This document shows positions 42,063-50,083 of a DNA stretch of 52,564 bases, one piece after another (position 1 is the first letter of the stretch; every line of letters starts with the position of its first letter). Source of the stretch: Bacteroidales bacterium (GTDB taxonomy: Bacteria; Bacteroidota; Bacteroidia; Bacteroidales; F082); NCBI GenBank assembly GCA_016291135.1, contig JAEFAE010000003.1, forward strand, positions 148,516 through 201,079, read 5' to 3'. Below the pieces are notes generated by a model. The model ran no database searches. It was not told the DNA's origin and was given only the letters and a program-made list of their open reading frames with translations. Made by a program: the position numbers and the translations under genes.

Positions 42063-42419
42063 TTAAATGTCTGAAGGAGAAAGCTTTTTTGCGCGATGGT
42101 CTTTGACGAAGGCATAGCCGATCCATACTAAGGTTAAAACCAACGACATAGGCAGGCCTACCGTAAGCATTTCTTTAAGCATGATCTGGCCGCCGCCTGC
42201 GCTTTCCAAGGCCGTGAAGAAAGGATAGCGCCAGGTGACTTCCCCGTTGATGATATGGTCAACGACGAGCATCACCGAGCCGCCCCACAACATCTTCTCC
42301 AAGGCGGGGAGGTGGCGTTTGAGCACCGATGACTTGGGGTTGTGGATGGAGGCTTCGTGGGTCTTGCGGTACGCCGTCGTGGCGAGCGCTTGCGTAAGAG
42401 GAACAATGAAACAAGACAT
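42063..42419 (-). CDS. Small membrane protein (118 residues), hyp-operon
   Basis: 118 residues with two predicted membrane segments (LWGGSVMLVVDHII and VGLPMSLVLTLVWIGYAFV). The N-terminal stretch reads LTQALATTAYRKTHEAS, then SVLKRHLPALEKML, and contains conserved-looking His residues. I recognise no named family. It sits between hypA and the DUF5692 gene in one direction, with 38 bases after hypA and 19 before DUF5692, and is probably a partner of the latter in the membrane. Confidence 0.65.
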   Translation of the reverse strand: MSCFIVPLTQALATTAYRKTHEASIHNPKSSVLKRHLPALEKMLWGGSVMLVVDHIINGEVTWRYPFFTALESAGGGQIMLKEMLTVGLPMSLVLTLVWIGYAFVKDHRAKKLSPSDI

Positions 42420-42432
42420 ATTATTTGAATTT

Positions 42433-42460
42433 GAAATTAGAAATCAGAAATTAGAAATCA
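42433..42460. repeat. Exact 14-base tandem duplication at the hypA stop
   Basis: GAAATTAGAAATCA occurs twice in immediate succession (42433-42446 and 42447-42460). The second copy includes the hypA stop codon (TGA on the minus strand). Confidence 0.85.
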
Positions 42461-42799
42461 CACAATGATACTGTTGATTTCGACCTCGTTGCCCCGAAGC
42501 AGCCAGGTGTTGTCGCTGTTGCAGTGGGGACAGGTCTTGCCGTATTTCACGGTAGGATATTCTTGCTTGCACGCGTCACACCAGGTGACCGCCGGGATCG
42601 TGTTGACCTTCATCTCGCAGCCTTTCAAGATAGGCTCCTTGTCGGCCGCCCAACGCCAGCAGTCGGTAAGCAGATGCGGCACCACCGTCGAAACCTCGCC
42701 GATGTCCATCACCACGCTGGAGACATGTTCCACCTGATGCTCCTCCGCCACCTGCTTGACGTCTTTGATGATATAGAATACGATTCCCAGTTCGTGCAT
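42458..42799 (-). CDS. hypA: Hydrogenase/urease nickel metallochaperone HypA
   Basis: 113 residues from MHELGIVFYI at 42799; farther in-frame sequence overlaps the oxidoreductase gene. The N-terminal Met-His-Glu carries the nickel-binding His2, and two zinc-binding CxxC pairs are present at C74-C77 (TWCDACKQ) and C90-C93 (KTCPHCNS). HypA binds Ni(II) and passes it, with HypB, to nickel enzymes such as NiFe hydrogenases. The gene lies 16 bases after the oxidoreductase stop. No hydrogenase, urease or other hyp gene is in the window, so the client enzyme must be elsewhere or lies in this operon. Confidence 0.93.
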   Translation of the reverse strand: MHELGIVFYIIKDVKQVAEEHQVEHVSSVVMDIGEVSTVVPHLLTDCWRWAADKEPILKGCEMKVNTIPAVTWCDACKQEYPTVKYGKTCPHCNSDNTWLLRGNEVEINSIIV

Positions 42800-42815
42800 T
42801 TTGGAGAAGACAGTA

Positions 42816-45665
42816 TTACTTTTTGCCGAAGATGATCTTACCGGTTCGTTTGAGCATGTAAGGCAGGATACCACTGAACTTGTCCTCGGAAGTGCGCATG
42901 ATGCTGGCCTCGGGATGTTCGCGGTGCAGATGAATGGCATCGAAGGCACATTTGGTGGTGCACACGCCGCAGCCGATGCAGCGGTTCTCGTCGACGACGG
43001 AGGCGCCACAGCTCAGGCAGCGGGCGGTCTCCTTGCGCACCTGCTCTTCGGTAAGGGTAAGATGGTATTCGCTGAACGGGTCGCGGTCATGCGCTTCCCC
43101 TTCCACTTGACGGGAGGTGTTGTCGTACGAAGCCACCTCGATGTCGTCTTTGTTGAGCTCGATGAAGTCGCGACGGTTGCGGCCGATGGTCAAATGGCCG
43201 TGCTGCACATAGCGATGCAGGCTCTCGGCGGCTTCCTTGCCGGCGGCGATGGCGTCAATGGCGAACTTGGGCGCGGTGAAGCAGTCACCGCCCACAAAGA
43301 TGTCTTCCTCGGCCGTCTGGTAGGTCAGCTTGTCGGCCACGGGATAGACGCCACGGAAGAATTCCACCTTGGTGTCTTTCAGGAGGTCCTTGAGGACGAC
43401 GGTCTGTCCGATGGCAAAGATCACCAGGTCGGCTTCCAAGGTGATGGTCTCGTTCTCGTCGTATTGCGGGTTGAAACGTTTTTCAGCGTCATACACCGAA
43501 GTGCATTTCTTGAAAACGATTCCGGAAACCTTCTGGTCGCCGAGCACTTCCTTGGGGCCCCATCCGGGGTTGATCACCACGCCGTCTTCGCGGGCTTCGC
43601 GACGTTCCTCGAGGGACGCCGGCATGATGTCTTCCGTCTCGAGCGAGAGCATGGTGACCTCCGCCGCCCCGCTCCGCTTCGCTACGCGGGCGGCGTCTAT
43701 AGCCACATTACCGCCCCCCACCACGATCACCTTCTTGTTCGAAAGCTGTTCCGTGAATGTTGAGGTATGGTTGGGACCGCAGTTCATGGCATGCAGGAAG
43801 TCGATGGCCGTGACGGTGCCTTCGAGGGTCTCGCCAGGAACCCCCGGCAACTTGCCGCCTTGGCAGCCGATGGCTACGTAGAAGCCCTTGTAGCCCTGCT
43901 CGCGGAGCTGCTGGATGCTGAGGTCCTTCCCCACTTCCACGCCCGTGCGGATGTCGACGCCGATCTCCCGCATGATGTCGATCTCGGCCTTGAGCACGTC
44001 CTTGCCCAACTTGTAGGAAGGGATGCCGTATTGCAGCATGCCGCCCGGGATCTCCGACTTCTCGAACACCGTGGGTTTGTAGCCCATGGTGGCCAGGTAA
44101 TAGGCGCAACTCAAGCCTGCGGGACCGCCGCCGATGATGGCGATCTTCTCCTCCCAGTGGTCTAGCACGTTGGAGCAGATGTTCACCTCGGGTACGAAGC
44201 GGGTCTCCGCCTTGAGGTCCTGTTCGGCGATGAACTTCTTGACCGCGTCGATGGCGATGGGCTGGTCGATGGTGCCGCGGGTGCAGGCGTCCTCGCAGCG
44301 ACGGTTACAGACGCGTCCGCACACGGCCGGGAACGGGTTCTCGCGTTTGATGAGCTCCAGCGCCTCGGTATATTTGCCCTCGGCGGCTTTCTTCAGGTAA
44401 CCTTGCACGGCGATGTGGGCCGGACAGGCCGTCTTACAAGGCGCCGTACCCGTCGGGTAGCAGTTGATGCGGTTCTTGTCGCGGTAGTCCTCGTCCCACT
44501 TGTGCGGACCCCATTTCTTGGCGTCGGGCAGTTCCTGCTTGGGATAGGTCTGCTCCCCGTGTTTGGTGCAGAGCTTCTGGCCCAGTTTGACGGCGCCGGC
44601 GGGACAATACTCCACGCAACGGCCGCAGGCCACGCAGTTGGTGGGATCCACCTTGGCCACGTAGGCGCTCCGCGACATGTTCGGTGTATTGAACAGTTGT
44701 GATGTGCGTAAAGCATTGCAAATCTTTACGTTACAGTTGCAAATCGCAAAGATTTTGCCTTCTCCGTCAATATTGGTGATTTGATGCACGAAGCCGTGGT
44801 CTTCTGCCTTTTTCAAGATGGCCATGCACTCGTCGTAGGTGATGTAGTGACCGCGACCCGTCTCGGCCAGGTATTCGGCCATGTCACCCACACCGATACA
44901 CCAGTCGTGGTAGTCGTCGGCGCAGCCTTCGTCCAACCCTTTGCGGCCAATTCGACAGGAGCAGATTCCAACGGCCAAATGCCCTTCGTAGCGTTTCAGC
45001 CAGTAGGAAATATGCTCTATGTCAATAGATTGGTTTTCCATAGAGATGGCTTTTTCCACTGGGATCACATGCATGCCGATGCCGGAGCCGCCCATGGGTA
45101 TCATGGGGGTGATTTTTTCCAGTGGGAGGAAGGTCATGCGTTCGAAGAACATGCCCAATTCAGGATGCTTCTTCATTAGTGCCTCATTCATGTTGGTGTA
45201 TTCAGCACTGCCAGGAACGAACATGGGAACCCAGTATATTCGATCTTCCCTTTTGTATGTTGTACCAGGAACAGGTCCGTCTTTGGTATATTTGTCTCCG
45301 TAATCATACTCCATGACTCCCAAACGGGCCATTAGGTCCAGCAACTCGTCAAGGGACTGGTCGTCAGGAGTGTAGTGCTTCTTGGCATTCATCTCGTGCA
45401 ACTCCGCATACGTATGGTGCTTACGCACTTTGAAGTAGTTGCCGGGAAGCATATCCAGGAGCAGGTCTAGCGAGGCCTCGCGGGTCTGGGCATCCATCTC
45501 GTCTTCGAAGATGCAGGCCAATCCCCAGTATTCGGGACCGTCGGTGGTCATCTTCAGCTTGCCGGGGATGCGGTCCGTGACATGACGGACAAATTTCAAC
45601 AGTTTGGGATTCGGGTTTTTGTCGCCTTTGTGTTTGGGGACAAACTTGGTTGACATTTCGGGCAT
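42816..45665 (-). CDS. Multi-FeS FAD/NAD(P) oxidoreductase (GltD/NfnB-like, extended N-terminus)
   Basis: 949 residues. The N-terminal about 330 residues carry a Cys cluster (ICSCRIGRKGLDEGC, DWCIGVGD) and a FAICNCNVKICNAL segment typical of certain FeS proteins. A 4Fe-4S ferredoxin motif follows (CVACGRCVEYCP, near 347), and then the GltD-type FeS region (CKTACPAHIAVQGYL, CGRVCNRRCEDACTRG). FAD binding is shown by IIGGGPAGLSCAYYL (near 511) and NAD(P) binding by VVGGGNVAIDAARVAKR. A C-terminal ferredoxin motif CIGCGVCTTKC (near 898) ends the chain. It should move electrons between NAD(P)H and ferredoxin or a partner. A start at 45656 (MSTKF) is also possible. It lies between hypB and hypA. 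Confidence 0.87.
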   Translation of the reverse strand: MPEMSTKFVPKHKGDKNPNPKLLKFVRHVTDRIPGKLKMTTDGPEYWGLACIFEDEMDAQTREASLDLLLDMLPGNYFKVRKHHTYAELHEMNAKKHYTPDDQSLDELLDLMARLGVMEYDYGDKYTKDGPVPGTTYKREDRIYWVPMFVPGSAEYTNMNEALMKKHPELGMFFERMTFLPLEKITPMIPMGGSGIGMHVIPVEKAISMENQSIDIEHISYWLKRYEGHLAVGICSCRIGRKGLDEGCADDYHDWCIGVGDMAEYLAETGRGHYITYDECMAILKKAEDHGFVHQITNIDGEGKIFAICNCNVKICNALRTSQLFNTPNMSRSAYVAKVDPTNCVACGRCVEYCPAGAVKLGQKLCTKHGEQTYPKQELPDAKKWGPHKWDEDYRDKNRINCYPTGTAPCKTACPAHIAVQGYLKKAAEGKYTEALELIKRENPFPAVCGRVCNRRCEDACTRGTIDQPIAIDAVKKFIAEQDLKAETRFVPEVNICSNVLDHWEEKIAIIGGGPAGLSCAYYLATMGYKPTVFEKSEIPGGMLQYGIPSYKLGKDVLKAEIDIMREIGVDIRTGVEVGKDLSIQQLREQGYKGFYVAIGCQGGKLPGVPGETLEGTVTAIDFLHAMNCGPNHTSTFTEQLSNKKVIVVGGGNVAIDAARVAKRSGAAEVTMLSLETEDIMPASLEERREAREDGVVINPGWGPKEVLGDQKVSGIVFKKCTSVYDAEKRFNPQYDENETITLEADLVIFAIGQTVVLKDLLKDTKVEFFRGVYPVADKLTYQTAEEDIFVGGDCFTAPKFAIDAIAAGKEAAESLHRYVQHGHLTIGRNRRDFIELNKDDIEVASYDNTSRQVEGEAHDRDPFSEYHLTLTEEQVRKETARCLSCGASVVDENRCIGCGVCTTKCAFDAIHLHREHPEASIMRTSEDKFSGILPYMLKRTGKIIFGKK

Positions 45666-45713
45666 GATATAGGATTTGAAAGGTAAGCTATGGGGTTGGA
45701 TTTACGTTGTAGA

Positions 45714-46403
45714 TCAAGACTCCGAGACGGATTTCCATTGATGGACCTGGTTGAGGAGCCATTCAGCGAAAATATCGATACCCTCGCCGGTCTTGGCGCT
45801 GATGTGGATCACCTGGGCCTTGGGGTTGCGCATCTTGATGTTTTGTTTGCATCGCTCCAGATCGAAGTCGAAATAAGGCATCACGTCGATCTTGTTGATC
45901 AACACGAGGTCGCACACCGAGAACATCAGGGGGTATTTGAGCGGCTTGTCGTCGCCTTCGGGCACCGAGAGGATCATGGCGTTGGCGCTGGCTCCTGTGT
46001 CGAATTCGGCAGGACAGACCAGGTTGCCGACGTTTTCGAGGACCACAAGGTCCGGTGACAAATGATCGGCCAGGAGGCCGTCGAGGCCTTGGCGGGTCAT
46101 CTCCGCGTCGAGGTGGCACATACCACCCGTATGGAGCTGGATGGAAGGCACGCCGGTAGCCTCCTTGATCCGGAGGGCATCCACGTCACTGTCGATGTCT
46201 GCTTCCATCACCGCGATGCGAATTTTGTCCTTTAGACAGTTAATTGTTTTGACCAAAGTGGTGGTTTTGCCACTTCCTGGGGCTGACATCAAGTTGAGGA
46301 GGAACACGCCCTCACCCTTAAGCTCGTGCCGTAATGCATCGGCATCTTTCTCATTGTCAGCAAATACGCTTTTCTTGATTTCAATGATCTTGACTTCGTC
46401 CAT
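45714..46403 (-). CDS. hypB: Hydrogenase nickel incorporation GTPase HypB
   Basis: 229 residues. G-domain motifs: P-loop SAPGSGKTT (about 40-48), MEADIDSDVDALRI (switch region), VVLENVGNLVCPAEFD (G3 area), and INKIDVMPYF (G4, NKID). The intersubunit metal site residues Cys96-His97 in GGMCHLDAE and Cys130 in NLVCP are present. The N-terminal CxxCGC nickel site and the His-rich tail of some HypB proteins are absent. GTP hydrolysis drives nickel delivery to client enzymes with HypA. It is the first gene of the operon and has a near-ideal promoter. Confidence 0.95.
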   Translation of the reverse strand: MDEVKIIEIKKSVFADNEKDADALRHELKGEGVFLLNLMSAPGSGKTTTLVKTINCLKDKIRIAVMEADIDSDVDALRIKEATGVPSIQLHTGGMCHLDAEMTRQGLDGLLADHLSPDLVVLENVGNLVCPAEFDTGASANAMILSVPEGDDKPLKYPLMFSVCDLVLINKIDVMPYFDFDLERCKQNIKMRNPKAQVIHISAKTGEGIDIFAEWLLNQVHQWKSVSES

Positions 46404-46469
46404 AATGATAACCTTCCTTTTGTGGGGCCAGGGGACGATGATTCCCTTGGCACGACAGCGTTAAGACTT

Positions 46470-46500
46470 CAAAAATAAGCAATTTTTCGATTCGTTCAAA
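46470..46500 (-). promoter_or_regulatory. Promoter of the hypB operon
   Basis: On the minus strand, TTTG (CAAA at 46497-46500) and TATTTTTG (CAAAAATA at 46470-46477) are 19 bases apart, matching the -33/-7 consensus closely. The leader to hypB is about 65 bases. Confidence 0.78.
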
Positions 46501-46512
46501 CTCTTTTTTTTA

Positions 46513-46520
46513 TACTTTTG
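46513..46520 (+). promoter_or_regulatory. Promoter of the 214-residue lipoprotein gene
   Basis: TACTTTTG fits the -7 box and lies 24 bases before the ATG at 46545. It is back to back with the hypB promoter. Confidence 0.62.
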
Positions 46521-46544
46521 CAGTAAACACTAAATCAAATCTTT

Positions 46545-47189
46545 ATGAAAAGAAAACTATTCTTTTTTATTGCGGTGACGATGCTGACAGCCTGTACCAA
46601 TCCCACTCAGAGCAGCAAGTCAGCCCCTTCGGGCGAAGAGGCAAAAGAGCAAGAGAAAACGGTTGTCGCTCAGGAACCCAAAGTGGACTGGACCAGGCCT
46701 CAGTACTGTCTCGGCATGAATAATGACACCATCGCCCGATGGGTCTATGACTCCAACGGAGCGCTCTCGCAGCTATACATCATGGGCGATCTTTACGAAG
46801 GCGATTTCGAGGGAGAGGACAATACCTCGGACGGTAGTTATTTCAAATTCGACCAGAAAGGACGGCTTCAGGCCATCGTGTCAGCCGGCGAAAACACCAG
46901 CTATCGGTACGAGTTCAAATACGGCTATGAGGAGGAGGAAGGGGACGATGAAGAGGTGTGGGATTCCCCCTACGATGAACAAGATGTCGAACTCAAATAT
47001 GATGACTTGGATCGCGTCATCTATATGAGTTTGCGGATCAAGGCAAGCATTTTCGCTGCTACCTTAACCTACGAAGGACAGCAATGCCTAGTCGATGCCG
47101 TCTTCTCTGTTCCGGAGATGGATGAACTTGGGATGCAGATCGGAACTGATTTGAAAGAAACGAAATATGAGTATAGAATTGTTTATTAA
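46545..47189 (+). CDS. Lipoprotein of unknown function (214 residues)
   Basis: 214 residues with a lipoprotein signal (MKRKLFFFIAVTMLTAC) and a Ser/Glu/Lys linker. The folded part is beta-rich and resembles RHS/YD-like strands (ARWVYDSNGALSQLYIMGD, YFKFDQKGRLQAIVSAG, YRYEFKYGYEEEE, VELKYDDLDRVIYM), so it may form a short beta meander. No family was recognised. It is not related by eye to the four tandem lipoproteins. It lies 27 bases upstream of an exported phosphatase-fold gene on the same strand, so the two may be cotranscribed. Confidence 0.7.
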   Translation: MKRKLFFFIAVTMLTACTNPTQSSKSAPSGEEAKEQEKTVVAQEPKVDWTRPQYCLGMNNDTIARWVYDSNGALSQLYIMGDLYEGDFEGEDNTSDGSYFKFDQKGRLQAIVSAGENTSYRYEFKYGYEEEEGDDEEVWDSPYDEQDVELKYDDLDRVIYMSLRIKASIFAATLTYEGQQCLVDAVFSVPEMDELGMQIGTDLKETKYEYRIVY

Positions 47190-47196
47190 GAATTCT

Positions 47197-47217
47197 GAAG
47201 ACAGAAGACAGAAGATA
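47197..47217. repeat. Three 7-base repeats before a start codon
   Basis: GAAGACA, GAAGACA, GAAGATA run in succession and end at the A of the ATG at 47217. The repeated purine-rich tract occupies the ribosome-binding region. Confidence 0.8.
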
Positions 47218-47984
47218 TGAGAAGGCGTATTGGTTGGATAGTCATATTCATGGTTGTTGTGGTGGCTGCTATGGGGCAGTCCACTGGACGTGTGTCGGAA
47301 CCGATCAAGGTGATGACTTACAACGTGCGCCATTGTGCAGGCATGGACCGGGTGGTGGACTACGACCGTACTGCGGAGGTGATCCTGCGGCAGCAGCCTG
47401 ATGTGGTGGCGTTGCAGGAGTTGGACAGCATGACGGGGCGCAGCGGACAATGTGACCAGCTGGGCGCGCTTGCCAGCCGCACGGGATATGTACCCGTGTT
47501 TGGTGCCGCCATTGATTACGACCGAGGCAAATATGGCGTAGGCATCCTCTGCAGTGAGACGCCGATAAGCACGAAGCGCATCCCGTTACCAGGCGAGGAA
47601 CCTCGTGTGCTGTTGGTGGTGGAGCTGAAAGACTATGTGATCGCCTGCACCCACCTGGACCTTGAACCGGAGGCTCGCATGGCCTCGATCCCTCTCATCA
47701 AGGAGGAAGCCAAGCAATGGAAGAAGCCTTTCCTTTTGGCGGGCGACTGGAACGACACGCCCGACTCCGAGCTGGTAAGCGAGCTGCAACGCGCTTTCAC
47801 CATCCTTTCTTCACCCGAGGTCTCTTACCCTGCGGATCAACCGCAGGAATGCCTCGATTATGTAGCCTCCTACAAAAACAGGAGAACCCGGGTCCTGAAA
47901 TCCATGGTCATCGACGAACCTGCAGCCTCCGACCATCGGCCTGTGGTAGTGACGCTGCAGGTTTTTACACCAATTCTTTACTAG
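47217..47984 (+). CDS. Exported endonuclease/exonuclease/phosphatase (EEP) family enzyme, paralogue 1
   Basis: 255 residues with an N-terminal signal peptide or anchor (IGWIVIFMVVVVAAMGQS). EEP motifs are all present: MTYNVRHCAGMD, VVALQELDSMTGRS (metal-binding Glu), ACTHLDLE, LAGDWNDTP (GDWND) and ASDHRPVVV (catalytic His). Family members hydrolyse phosphodiester bonds in nucleic acids, phospholipids or inositol phosphates; the substrate is unknown, but export suggests an extracytoplasmic phosphodiester. It shares long identical blocks with the gene at 51440, for example LPGEEPRVLLVVELKDYV. It ends one base before the convergent M28 stop. Confidence 0.9.
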   Translation: MRRRIGWIVIFMVVVVAAMGQSTGRVSEPIKVMTYNVRHCAGMDRVVDYDRTAEVILRQQPDVVALQELDSMTGRSGQCDQLGALASRTGYVPVFGAAIDYDRGKYGVGILCSETPISTKRIPLPGEEPRVLLVVELKDYVIACTHLDLEPEARMASIPLIKEEAKQWKKPFLLAGDWNDTPDSELVSELQRAFTILSSPEVSYPADQPQECLDYVASYKNRRTRVLKSMVIDEPAASDHRPVVVTLQVFTPILY

Positions 47985-47985
47985 G

Positions 47986-49824
47986 TTATCGAACCACCAC
48001 GTTTTTGGTGATGATGCCGTTAGCGGTAACCACTTGGATGAAGTACACCCCTTGCGGATACGCCATGGGGACCAGGCATTCGTCTTGTTTGGGCACGATG
48101 ACAGCGACCTGTTGTCCCATCGCATTATAGACGACCACACGTTGCAGGCCTTCCGCCTTGACGGTCAAGTCACCTTCAACAGGGTTGGGATACACGGTGA
48201 CATGGCCAAGGGCCGCCTCGGACAGGTCGTCAGGCATGCCGACGGCTTCGAGGGTCTCGGAAGCGGCTTCACACTGATCGTCATAGACCGCCACCACCTT
48301 ATATTCGGCATGGACGCCGACCGAGATCGTATCCGCATAGCCGAACAGCTCATAATTGCCATGGGGCACGCTGGTAATGGCAACGCCATTGCGATAGACG
48401 TCATAATGCAGGCAGGTTCCCGTTGATCCCGGAAGCGGTGCGTTCCAAGCCAGCGTGACCTGCGACAGCTCTTGGGCGTCACGAGGATATTCAAGATGGA
48501 AGTTTTCCACTGGGTTGCATTCCACCACAGGAGCCTCTCCCATCGGATTGGCAATCTCGGCGAGGCAGGCGATGTTCATCTGGCAGTAACGCTGCGACAT
48601 GCCGAAGCTGTTGACCGAAGGACCGATCAAGTCTTGAGGTGTATGGATGTTGGGGCTGTAATGTTGGTAGTCTTCGAAGGGATAGATGCCCATATAGCCG
48701 TTGTTATTGAACGAGGTATGGTCGCTGTCGCCCTGGGTGAAGTTGACGTGACGGACCGGCATCTCCGGATAATAGATGTTGGCCACATTCATGTAGTAGT
48801 TACCGATGGGCTCCACCGAGTTGGGATAGATCAGGTCGATATGGATCTGGTCGCCATAGAGGTAGCCGTTCATGTCGTTGTTGAAGTAGCCGATGATGTC
48901 CATCCCTTGCTGTTGGCAGCGAACGGCGTAGGCTCCGCTGCCATAGAGGCCCATCTCTTCGCAGCCGTAGGCGCAAAAGACGATGGAGTATTCAAACTCA
49001 TATTGGCTCATGATGCGGACACTCTCGAGCACGCTGGCCACGCCGGTGGCGTTATCGTCGGCACCAGGCGCTGTACCTCCTCCATACATCGCCTCGTAGG
49101 AGAACGAGTCGAGGTGGCTACCGCACACCACGTAGGTGTCGGGATAGGTGGTGCCGCGTAGGATGCCGATGACGTTGGGACCCGCAGCGCCACTGCCCAT
49201 CCAGGTGTTGGCGTTGAAAGCTTGTTGTTCCACCTCCAGGCCATAGCCGCGCATGCGTTCGGCGATCCAGTCCGAGGCCGCAAAGGCGTTGGCCGAGTTC
49301 CAGATGCGACTGCCATAGTCCTGGAGATGCTGAACGGTAGCCTGCAACGAGTCCATGTCCACCTGCGCCAGCATCTCGCTGATACGGGCGTCCACTTCGG
49401 TCACCACGGGGAAGTCACGGGTGAGTCGAGGCAGCTGGGCCGGACGGTTGAAGATTGCCACGGCGCCGTCGTTCTTATAGGGCATCACCATGCCTCTGGC
49501 GAGGAGTGCCTGTTTCGTCCTGTTCAGTGCCTGGATGGGGTGTTTTGCAAGGTAAGCCTCCTGTTGTTCTTGGGGACAATACACGAGCGTATAGACCTCG
49601 TTCTGGGCGAAGGCATCTTCGTCAAGCAGGGTCATCGTGTTGCCGTCGAAAACGTGGGCAGTGGCATAGACCTCTGTGTCGTTGTAATAGTGAACGGTGA
49701 GGTTCGGGTCGTTGAAGAGCTGTTCCAACGCAGCACGTCCTGAATAGTTGATTTTCACCAGGCTTCCTGCCATCATCACGGAGGTGATCAGGAAAGCAAA
49801 CAAAGTAAAGAAAAGCTTTTTCAT
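47986..49824 (-). CDS. M28 family metallopeptidase with Fn3-like and T9SS sorting domains
   Basis: About 612 residues from MKKLFFTLFAFLIT at 49824 (an upstream ATG at 49863 gives a poorer signal peptide). The M28 aminopeptidase domain has its zinc ligands in order: CGSHLDSF (His), APGADDNATGVA (bridging Asp), GCEEMGLYGS (general-base and zinc Glu), NDMNGY (Asp) and HYSPNIHTPQD (His). A fibronectin type III-like domain follows (LEYPRDAQELSQVTLAWNAP), then a T9SS sorting domain (VYPNPVEGDLTV ... NVVVR). The mature enzyme should be a surface or secreted aminopeptidase or dipeptidase. No neighbour on its strand is clearly linked. Confidence 0.93.
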   Translation of the reverse strand: MKKLFFTLFAFLITSVMMAGSLVKINYSGRAALEQLFNDPNLTVHYYNDTEVYATAHVFDGNTMTLLDEDAFAQNEVYTLVYCPQEQQEAYLAKHPIQALNRTKQALLARGMVMPYKNDGAVAIFNRPAQLPRLTRDFPVVTEVDARISEMLAQVDMDSLQATVQHLQDYGSRIWNSANAFAASDWIAERMRGYGLEVEQQAFNANTWMGSGAAGPNVIGILRGTTYPDTYVVCGSHLDSFSYEAMYGGGTAPGADDNATGVASVLESVRIMSQYEFEYSIVFCAYGCEEMGLYGSGAYAVRCQQQGMDIIGYFNNDMNGYLYGDQIHIDLIYPNSVEPIGNYYMNVANIYYPEMPVRHVNFTQGDSDHTSFNNNGYMGIYPFEDYQHYSPNIHTPQDLIGPSVNSFGMSQRYCQMNIACLAEIANPMGEAPVVECNPVENFHLEYPRDAQELSQVTLAWNAPLPGSTGTCLHYDVYRNGVAITSVPHGNYELFGYADTISVGVHAEYKVVAVYDDQCEAASETLEAVGMPDDLSEAALGHVTVYPNPVEGDLTVKAEGLQRVVVYNAMGQQVAVIVPKQDECLVPMAYPQGVYFIQVVTANGIITKNVVVR

Positions 49825-49936
49825 ACGCAAATTCGATTTGTTGACAGTCATTATTAGGTGCATAAAAGAAAGAAAAATAACTGCCAGTAAACAGTGGGTT
49901 ATTTATTTGTTAAAGGGTTGATCGATTCGAACATAG

Positions 49937-50083
49937 TTAATGGATAATTATCTTCCGGGTCCTGACATCCTCGCCGTTGATGAGACGAAGTACATACACT
50001 CCGGGAGTGAGCATGTCGTGGTGGTCATCAATAGCGTGAAAAGTGTGAATAAGAAATAGCGTAAGTAGTTCATTTAGTATGAT
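49937..50083 (-). pseudogene. Orphan T9SS sorting-domain fragment (gene remnant)
   Basis: Between the M28 and GH27 genes the minus strand encodes, up to a stop at 49937-49939, a peptide ending LTPGVYVLRLINGEDVRTRK then IIIH, the typical C-terminal strand pattern of a T9SS sorting domain. Only about the last 27 residues look genuine; upstream of them the frame reads as unrelated sequence back to the GH27 stop codon, with which it is in frame. No initiation codon precedes it apart from an internal ATG. It appears to be the tail of a lost gene, or of a former extension of the GH27 protein. Confidence 0.62.
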
